Assembly: GCF_039555335.1 (NCBI RefSeq)
Contig: NC_092635.1
Location: 70,840,058-70,904,057, forward strand
From: Amphiura filiformis
Taxonomy: Eukaryota > Echinodermata > Ophiuroidea > Amphilepidida > Amphiuridae
Reading direction: 5' to 3'
DNA length: 64,000 bases
Positions 56,685 through 64,000 of this stretch are shown here, piece after piece. The stretch's first letter is position 1. Each line of letters begins with the position of its first letter. The notes beneath the pieces are model-generated. The model searched no databases. It was not told the origin of the DNA and saw only the letters and a list, made by a program, of their open reading frames with translations. A program made the position numbers and the translations under genes.

Positions 56685-56811
56685 TAAACTGGCCTCAAAA
56701 AGAAACTTACAATTTTTCACAAGGTCATATCTTAAAATTCTGTCTATAAAAATGAGGGTTTTAAGATATGACCTTGTGAAAAATTATAAGTTTCTTTTTG
56801 AGGCCAGTTTA
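56685..56811. repeat. Long hairpin abutting the splice acceptor of G
   Basis: TAAACTGGCCTCAAAAAGAA ... AAGGTCATATCTTAAAA is followed after about 18 bases by its near-perfect complement, giving a stem of about 53 bases. It ends 31 bases before the acceptor of exon 2. An apparent in-frame extension of the G reading frame into it is an artefact of the repeat. Confidence 0.8.
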
Positions 56812-56842
56812 CTTTTATTTTTTATCTTTATAATTATTTCAG

Positions 56843-57731
56843 CTTTCGGTTTGTGCGGAGAAAGGAAATCACCATGGTTGAATACCTCTACCAATGTGGA
56901 TATTGCCACTGACACACCGGTGTCGTTAATGACAACTATTGCTATCATAATGTCTTTTCTGGCCTTGATTGGAACTTTTGGAAATATCCTGGTCATCAGT
57001 GCTGTTGTTGTATATCATAAACTACGCAGCGTTCACAATGTTTTAATTATAAACTTAGCTGTCGCAGATTTGATCGTCACGACAATGATAATCGTTGCTT
57101 CACTAACTGTCATCAGCTGCATTACGTCAATATACTCCATCACCAATATAGCTGTAGAACGATATATTTACATGTGTCACAATACTCTTTATAACAAATT
57201 GTATACCACAATTACTATTCCCTTAATGGTTTTCTGTTCATCGGTTGGGGAAAGCATGGGTTTACACCAGAGACGCAATCCTGTACTTTTCACATTGAGA
57301 AAGCAGTAAATTCTGGATACATCTGGTTTCTCATCGGTTGTGGCTGGGTCATCTCTTTTGCTACCATTTGTTTTTGCTACACACGGCTTTACATGTTTGT
57401 GCGTCAAGGGGCTATTGCCCAAAAAACCGTTAAGGTATCGTGTGTAAGTCTACCAGCACCACGAATCAAGGCAGCTGATAGAGAACTGGTAAAAATCCTG
57501 GCTTTCATCGTGGTGTTTTTTCTCTTGATGTGGACGCCGTTTTCGTTCTTCAGTATTTTGAAAGCATGTATTGATGTACCACATTGGGTACTCTTTGTCA
57601 CTGGGCATTTGTGTCTTGCTAATAGCTCCATCAATTTTATGATCTATGCGTTTAGTAAAGATTTCCGAGATGGGTATCAGCTCGTGTTCAAGATGTTAAG
57701 AGGACACCGTGGAAGAGACTTGCAAGTTTAG
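56843..57731 (+). pseudogene. Melatonin-receptor-like GPCR paralogue G, multiply damaged
   Basis: After the acceptor TAATTATTTCAG the frame gives an N-terminus with an NTS site, TM1 (GTFGN), loop 1 (YHKLRSVHN) and TM2 (NLAVADLIV). About 25-30 residues are then missing, including PFA, loop 1 and the disulfide Cys. TM3 with VERYIYMCHNTLYNKLY follows. Most of TM4 is lost near 57235 together with a frameshift, and the rest (GWGKHGF, SGYIWFL, FCYTRLYMFV, IKAADRELVK, MWTPF, INFMIY, KDFRDGY) continues in another frame to a stop at 57731. ERY, RDGY and MWTPF group it with H rather than with A-F. It is not expected to make a receptor. Confidence 0.82.
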
Positions 57732-57949
57732 AAAAGATTTCCGAGATGGGTATCAGTTCGTGTTCAAGATGTTGAGAGGACACCGTGGAAGAGACTTGCA
57801 CGTTTAGTAAAGATTTCCAAGATGGGTATCAGTTCGTGTTCAAGATGTTGAGAAGACACCGTGGAAGAGACTTGCACGTTTAGTAAAGATATCCGAGATG
57901 GGTATCAGTTCGTGCTCAAGATGTTGAGAGGACACCGTTGAAGAGACTT
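57651..57949 (+). repeat. 76-bp tandem repeat made from the receptor C-terminus
   Basis: Four copies (57651, 57727, 57803, 57879) of a unit starting TTTAG and encoding helix 8 (KDFRDGYQ.VFKML.GHRGRDL). As 76 is not a multiple of three, copies 2-4 are out of frame, and the stop codon of the G frame arises from the junction into copy 2. Copies differ by a few bases each. Confidence 0.92.
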
Positions 57950-58477
57950 GTAAAAATGCGTTTACATTACTAATGTTCTGCGTGCCGGCAATACAGGTTT
58001 CACAATACAAATTCCGCGTATGAGACTTTCACCTCAAAATATCAGGAGCGATCTCAAGAACCACTGACCGAATACTAGGCTTGTTTGTACTCAATTTAAT
58101 GCATTTTTCATGCTTATTCCAAATATGGTCTGTGTCATGCAGTGAGTGATATGTCGTATTACTGAATTCTAACACGATTAGCCATTTATAGTAGAAATCC
58201 CGTAATAACTATTGACCAATCAGCGCGGTGCATCTCTTTGGAATGCGATTCATATTAGAATATTTGGCAAATTCCTTCACGGTTCAAGACCTTTTGATAT
58301 AGTGACAAGCTCGGCAGAATCTCGGAAGCAGCGATCTGACTTGGAAAGAGGGGCCATGAATATCTTCGATACGACGTGAATTTGTTTATTGACCTCATCT
58401 CCATTTTCTCCTTTTGTTTCTTTCTTCCATACAATTTAGTCCCGTCGTTTCTTTACTCAACTTAACTATATGCATAT
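57950..58477. other. Non-coding, nothing recognised
   Basis: No gene or repeat supported. Confidence 0.3.
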
Positions 58478-58995
58478 CCCAGCAAACACACAATGTTTTA
58501 CAGAAAATGTCGGGTTATATAAAAGGTATTAAAACGTTTTGATAACATTCCATAAAAACATTTTTGAAAACTTCATACAAAACATTCTAAACAGAAATAT
58601 TTTGGGGTTGAAAAAATATTTTGCGAAAAATGTTTTCCCAAAATATTTGCAATATATAACCTTTATATAACCCGACATTTGAATGTTATTAAAACATTTT
58701 GAAAAAAAAAAAAAATTAAGAACATTTCTGTGTTTGCTGGCTGTAAATATTTTAACATAATGTTATTTAAGTGTTGATAAAATATTTGGCAAAAAATGTT
58801 TGCAAAAATAGTTTACAATAACATTTTGAAAACATTTAAAAATATTGTTGTAGTGTGTTTTCATACAAAACGTTTTAAAACGTTTTCATGACGCATAACC
58901 CGACATTTTAATGCTATTAAAACGTTTTTACCTGAACCAAAAGCCAAAATATAACTTATTTAAAACGTGTTTAAAACGTTTTTGTGTTTGCTGGG
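58478..58995. mobile_element. Two CCCAGC-family MITEs joined head to tail
   Basis: The first unit runs from CCCAGCAAACACACAATGTT to TGTGTTTGCTGG at 58740; the second continues to TTTTTGTGTTTGCTGGG at 58995 but lacks its own left terminus. Either a composite element or a tandem insertion. Confidence 0.75.
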
Positions 58996-61658
58996 TAGCG
59001 CACATATTTACCAATGTTGCCATCGCTTGCATCGCTTATCGCATACCCGCACAAACCAGTGCGTCCACAGCCGTTTTACCACAGCACTCACAAAACACAC
59101 GCAATGTTTAACGTTTTCAGAGTCTGTCCGTTTGTATTCAATCCATATGCTTACGCCGCTCAGCGGCAAGTCGCATGATTGTATGAACCAACTTTTGTTA
59201 TGAACGAACTGAAGGACAGATCTATTGCATGAACTGGCTTCGCCGCTAAAATATTTTCAACTTGCATATCATTTCAAGCTAGTGTGATTAGTCATGCATA
59301 GAGTAGTTGAACTATTCATTAATTGTGTACCTTTCTATATTGTGAATGTTGAAATAAACACAATTTACTGGCATTCAATGATATGTTAATAATATGTTTA
59401 CACTCCGTATACAGTGTCATCGTTTTATGTAAGTAGATTATGTTATATATTTAAATATTTGATTATTGTATTAAAATAATAAGATTGTAAGCTTTTTGAC
59501 TTGCTTAATTTTATAGTTCGGAGAATAACCCATTTTCTAAAGCTGTTTTTGCCCATTGTGGGCTCAATAAATGCAACACTCTGTAAATTTAGTCACCTTG
59601 TGTTGTATAAACTTGCAGACTTGTAGTGGAAAGTGCCTGTGTGATATAAAGGGGCCCTTTCTTGAACTACAAACAACCTGTTGACTTCCCTGCAGTAATC
59701 AAATTGTTCAAATCATCACAATATTATTTTAGTGACATAACAATATAATACTTCACACCCATATTTGGGTGGGTGGGTGGGACAAAAAACTTCCTTCTGG
59801 TGTGACAGCCAAAAACCATATGATACCAAATACTAAACAAAGAAGAGCACAGCCAATGTTAAAGCTAGAAAGCTGTCAAAATCTAGGCAACCAGAAATAA
59901 ATGTTGTCAAAACACAATCCCCAAGGGCACCGCACTGAAGCCCAAGGAGCATTATGAATGACCTGGAACTTCGCAACTTTGCATATAAAGCTGGCTGCTC
60001 TTAAGGACCCTTGACCTGCATGCATGGCTAGCCAAAGACCAATGGCTTAACAAAACCCTTAAACCTTAAAAGTATCGGGCGAATGTAAAAAAAGCCATAT
60101 GCCACTCTTAAAACATGATAAAAATGTACATTTTTTTTATCAATGAAACAATGGAGCTAAGTTGCTTGGTATCAGAGACTCAGCTATCAATTATATATAT
60201 TCTCGTAACCTGATTGATATTAAATATGGCGACTAAAATGGACGCCAATATACTGCGCGCTGGTACTTACATGTATATTAACTTAGTAAACATAGTAAAA
60301 TATATGATACAATTAAAGTACATAAATTATGAGTAACTTTTGTGTATATGGTCAATATCTCAAGTGCCATACATGTACGTCTTTGGTCCTAAAGGACAAT
60401 GTTTTATACACATTTACCATCCCAGTTGTTAAATTCAAGATGGTCGGCATCAGATATTAGTACTAAGCAGCTGTGGAGCATGGTGCTCTCAAATTATAAA
60501 TACGCATAATTTATCATTGATTAAACTTAATTGTCATTTATTTCTTATGCAAATTGTGTGAAATTGTTGCACCCATACTGTAGGCAATCACATAATTGTA
60601 TGTAACCTATTGAAACTATAATTCCCAGTGCGTTGTATAATATCGCCCTAATCATGCTAATATAGAGCTAATTTCATTAAAAAAAATAATATTATTTCAC
60701 TATTTTATGGGCTATCTTCGTTGGTAATAAGATACCCTGTACCGCTGCATTGTTTCCGGTAGATATTAAAATTTAAATTATTAACAAGCTGATATATTTG
60801 TACTCCAAAAAGCAATATGGCATTTACTCTAACAAAATACGACAGCATGTATGGTTACCCACATGTAAGTATTTTATGATTATTCATGAGAATTTCCGCT
60901 TTCTTTCGACAGGTAAATTTGACCAAAATAGTAATTAAAAAAGTGCTTATGCAAATCTAACGTTTTATGTTTTTCACACACGTAGGGACTATTTGTATTT
61001 CTTTTGAAAAATCGGTCAAAATGGACTCATTGAACTAGACAATTCTTGACAATCTTGAAAATGACCTTGAACTTATGTTGAAATACTATGCCTTACTATC
61101 TATGGGTATACTATGCAGTAATATACAAATATAACAGGTTTTGAGGGAAGTAGTCAAAACTACTTGTCCCGAGGACAAAAAAAACATAAACAAACGTAAA
61201 AACACACCGGTACCGGTCAGCGTGCCGGCCGGTATGGAAAAGTGTGCTGAGGCTTGCGGATCAACGTCTGGGCGTTGTGCCTGTGCGCTTTTTTTTTTAA
61301 TAAGCTTAATATTTTGCTTACCGGATTCTATAGGAAGATTTATGTTCAATCAATTTAGATTTATATTATTCTAATTTTCTTTTTAACACTCCATACAAAA
61401 TATTTTGTTTCTTAGAACGTCAAATTCGCGTGTTAATATTATCCATCGGTACTCTCGGCAAAATAACTGCAGCAGACGCCATTTCCATGTGTGTACATGT
61501 TTGTTTGTTTGTTTCACGAAGCTTAGCTCCAGTGATAACTGCGCGCAGGTGCTTCATGCTCATCATTGATTAAACTTAATTGCGGTTAAATTGCCATCTA
61601 TTTCGCAAATTGTGTAAAGCAACCACATAAATTATAAACATCTCAAAAAAAAGTAACT
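58996..61658. other. Long non-coding gap upstream of receptor H
   Basis: No exon recognised. A diverged direct repeat around ATCATTGATTAAACTTAATT occurs at about 60513 and 61560. 61195-61270 is GC-richer with CCGGTACCGGT and GCCGGCCGG palindromes. Confidence 0.4.
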
Positions 61659-62312
61659 AACCCCCCTTAAATAATTACCATTATTCAAAAACAGATGATA
61701 GAGGTTATCCACATTACTCATGTGTGACTTCTAACAAAAGGCGCTGGTTCCCGTAGTATTCCTCATTCAAACCAATTCAATGCACGACCTCGGAGTTACT
61801 TGCATGACTTTGGCGATCTATTTTGAAACAGTCATGGTTGCACATGCAGGTACTTCTTTTGAAAATTTTAATTATGGTATAGCAGTCGCTGATAGGATAT
61901 GCAGCTTATAGAACACGGATAACCTCTATTAATTGTATTACAAATCTGTAAAATGCGTTGGAAGCACATTTTGACACCTCATTTGCAGCAATTGACAAAA
62001 TATTGACGTCACAGCGTACATTTAAATCAATGTAACCCAATATTTGAAAGTTGCAATAAATTGTATTGATTTTGTATTCAGTGTAATGGAAGGAAATCTG
62101 TTTAATGATATCTGAGTGTTTTTCTATTGTAAAAATTTGTATGTAAGTGCAACTTTCAAATCTGGACCTCACTATGTTCAATTGACCGGTGTTTTATTGT
62201 TTTCTGGGCTATCGTATCAAATGAGGTGTCAACATGCGCAGAAATAACTTCTGCTTTCAACGCATTTTACAGATTTGTAATACAATAACCCCTTTTTGAA
62301 TAATTAGGGGTT
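61659..62312. mobile_element. Outer palindrome enclosing two further inverted-repeat elements
   Basis: CCTTAAATAATTACCATTAT / TTTTTGAATAATTAGGGG form outer arms. Inside lie 61699-61928 (TAGAGGTTATCC ... GGATAACCTCTA) and 61932-62286 (ATTGTATTACAAATCTGTAA ... TTACAGATTTGTAATACAAT, with inner CACCTCATTT / AAATGAGGTG). Read as successive insertions of small DNA transposons. Confidence 0.65.
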
Positions 62313-62679
62313 CATTCATATATTTTCATGACTAAACGGTTGTCATGGAGCAATCGGAAGACTTCCATTTTGTTGACATAGAAGGTTTCAAGCAAGAAAA
62401 ACTGCGATAGGTGCATTAAGGTATGCATTGACCATGTTCATGAGTGAGATAGAAAGAATTTGGCTAGTACTTCTGCAAGTATCTTGTTCTACGAATTTAT
62501 TGACAGCCGCTCGTATCTCTAGGTTTCAAAGAGGACCAGTAAAGATCAATTGATGAATATCCATCTTAAGTAAAGTAAAAATAGTCATAATTACTACATA
62601 AAAGGTTTTCTAAATCAAAACTACGTGTATTTAGCTGTGCAAATTCTCTTGATATTGAAACTTGCTGTCATTATTTACT

Positions 62680-62697
62680 CTTTAATTTCTATTCAGG
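62680..62697 (+). promoter_or_regulatory. 3' splice site ahead of receptor H
   Basis: CTTTAATTTCTATTCAG ends at 62697, 22 bases before the ATG. A speculative first exon is ATG 62345 to 62384 before GTTTCA, which would join in frame, but its donor is weak and I do not call it. Confidence 0.55.
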
Positions 62698-62719
62698 AAA
62701 ACAGATCCACACGCACAGA

Positions 62720-63745
62720 ATGGAATCTCTTGAACTACGGAATTGCTCGGAATCTGTACAAGCTTCAACCACTCCTGAATCATTAAGACTGGTTTTTGTT
62801 ATCATCATGGCGTTCATGGCCATAGTTGGGACCTTGGGGAACACACTTATTATAGCTGCTGTGGCTGTGTACGATAAACTTAGGAGCGTCCACAACATCT
62901 TTATTGTAAACTTAGCTGTGGCTGATTTATGTGTCACTACACTTGTGATGCCCTTTGCTATTGTCGGAGCAATAGGAAAAGGGTCTTTCTTTTGTCAACA
63001 TGATGCAATATGTCAAGTCATGGGACTATTGCTTATAGTAAGCTGTGGTACATCGGTATGGTCAATAGCTAGTATCGCTATCGAAAGATACGTATACATT
63101 TGCTATAACCATGTATATTTCAAAATTTATAATCGCGTCACATTCCCAATCATAATAGTGTGTATTTGGATATATGCTTTTCTCCTTGATTTGCCCAATT
63201 TCGTCGGATGGGGAGAACATCTTTTTTCAGCTGAATTACTTGCGTGTACTTTTCGACTAGTGCCTGGCTACATTTGGTTCATCAATGTGTTTGGAGGTGG
63301 CATTCCTTTTCTCATTCTAAGCTTCTGTTACACACAAATATATCTTTTCGTCCGTAGAGTTTCCTTCAAACAATTCATACTACGGAGAGCTTCATCGGAC
63401 TCCACAAGCACAATTACCGGAATAAAATCCGCAGACAAACACCTGTTGAAGATTCTTGCAGTCATCATTTTATTTTTTACTTTAATGTGGACTCCTTTCA
63501 TGTGGCTAATGATAGTTTATTCCTACACTCCCTTGCCACATTGGCTACTTTATATATGTGGTAATTTGTGCCTTGGTAACAGCGCCGTCAATTTTTGGAT
63601 CTATGCATTTAACAAAGATTTCAGGGATGGCTATCTTCTTGTTGTTAAACGAATTAAACGACAAAAGAAAGACGAAGAAAAAATCGTGGTGGAATCCAAA
63701 CAGAAGACAGACTTCGATAATGTCACGTATGATACTAAACTGTGA
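62720..63745 (+). CDS. Melatonin-receptor-like class A GPCR (paralogue H, divergent)
   Basis: A complete 341-residue receptor from ATG 62720. Seen: NCS glycosylation site at 8, GN at 40-41, LAVAD (D69), C98 and C176, ERY 122-124 followed by VYICYNHVYFKIYN, LPNFVGWGEH, a TM5 that keeps proline at position 5.50 (P196, GGGIPF) unlike A-F, MWTP (W257, P259), NFWIY 291-295, NKDFRDGY helix 8, and a long basic/acidic tail (KRIKRQKKDEEK). The His that contacts melatonin in TM5 of vertebrate receptors is Gly or Ser here. H shares ERY and RDGY with pseudogene G and most resembles typical melatonin receptors, so it may represent the founder type of the array. Intact. Confidence 0.88.
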   Translation: MESLELRNCSESVQASTTPESLRLVFVIIMAFMAIVGTLGNTLIIAAVAVYDKLRSVHNIFIVNLAVADLCVTTLVMPFAIVGAIGKGSFFCQHDAICQVMGLLLIVSCGTSVWSIASIAIERYVYICYNHVYFKIYNRVTFPIIIVCIWIYAFLLDLPNFVGWGEHLFSAELLACTFRLVPGYIWFINVFGGGIPFLILSFCYTQIYLFVRRVSFKQFILRRASSDSTSTITGIKSADKHLLKILAVIILFFTLMWTPFMWLMIVYSYTPLPHWLLYICGNLCLGNSAVNFWIYAFNKDFRDGYLLVVKRIKRQKKDEEKIVVESKQKTDFDNVTYDTKL

Positions 63746-64000
63746 CCATAACGCAAACTAGTCTTTTTAATTCGGTCTTCAATTATAGATGTATATTACA
63801 TCCCTATACTATTTAATATTCGGGTTTGGAGAGTAACCTGTTGTTATATATTGAGGTGCTCATAATTATTTTCACATGCAATATAAAATGGTTCTATTCA
63901 GATTGAAGACATGACCTTAATCTTCCACACAGTGAGTGTGAATTTTAAACGTTATTACCTGAATGGATGACTCCATTTGAAATCTACACACCCTGTGTGG
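63746..64000. other. 3' flank of receptor H
   Basis: The last 30 bases (CCATTTGAAATCTACACACC then CTGTGTGG) resemble CATTTGAAATTCACACTCCC in the introns of E (about 39212) and F (about 44218), so another copy of that dispersed repeat starts at the window edge. Confidence 0.4.

Noticed and set aside
56752-56842. N-terminus of G starting MRVLRYDL
   Set aside because: This part lies in one arm of a hairpin and in the pyrimidine tract before the acceptor; it is not exon.

Overview
The window looks like nuclear DNA of an invertebrate deuterostome (echinoderm- or hemichordate-like; the phylum is inferred, not proven). It is AT-rich, has introns with GT..AG borders and TATA promoters, and is packed with short inverted-repeat transposons. 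No prokaryotic operons or rRNA are visible.

The core is a plus-strand tandem array of class A GPCR genes resembling the melatonin-receptor branch. Four or five look usable: A (start 12127), B (19309), C (27651), E and F (coding exon 2 at 39407 and 48631), and the divergent H (62720). Two are pseudogenes, D (30812) and G (56843), and a relic lies at 41460. A separate minus-strand peptide-type GPCR lies at 2905-3972.

Each receptor is essentially one large exon preceded by a splice acceptor. For A-D, I recognise a shared short upstream exon with a TATA-like box, a TTCAC.ATCAT start region and an aligned 5' splice site. That exon is non-coding, and in B, C and D it carries tiny upstream ORFs. 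For E, F and G a different upstream exon supplies the start codon and joins exon 2 in phase 1. The duplicated unit was therefore promoter + exon 1 + intron + receptor exon, and the start codon has moved between exons within one cluster.

Region by region: 1-11 kb holds the peptide GPCR and scattered MITEs. 11-20.4 kb holds A and B. 20.5-25.7 kb holds repeats and a truncated LINE with an 11-bp target duplication. 25.8-31.8 kb holds the C/D tandem pair. 32-37 kb holds MITEs, a 34-bp minisatellite and a segment duplicated at 52.5-55.1 kb. 37-50 kb holds the E/F pair, where F's intron contains an almost full-length RTE-like LINE that is itself interrupted by a 1.1-kb TTAA-flanked element. 50-57.9 kb holds a probable solo LTR, a second LINE fragment and pseudogene G with a 76-bp tandem repeat at its end. 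58-64 kb holds nested inverted repeats and H.

Recent paralogous copies provide empty sites for several insertions, so insertion boundaries and order can be read from the window itself. All family names rest on motif reading by eye; no search was run.
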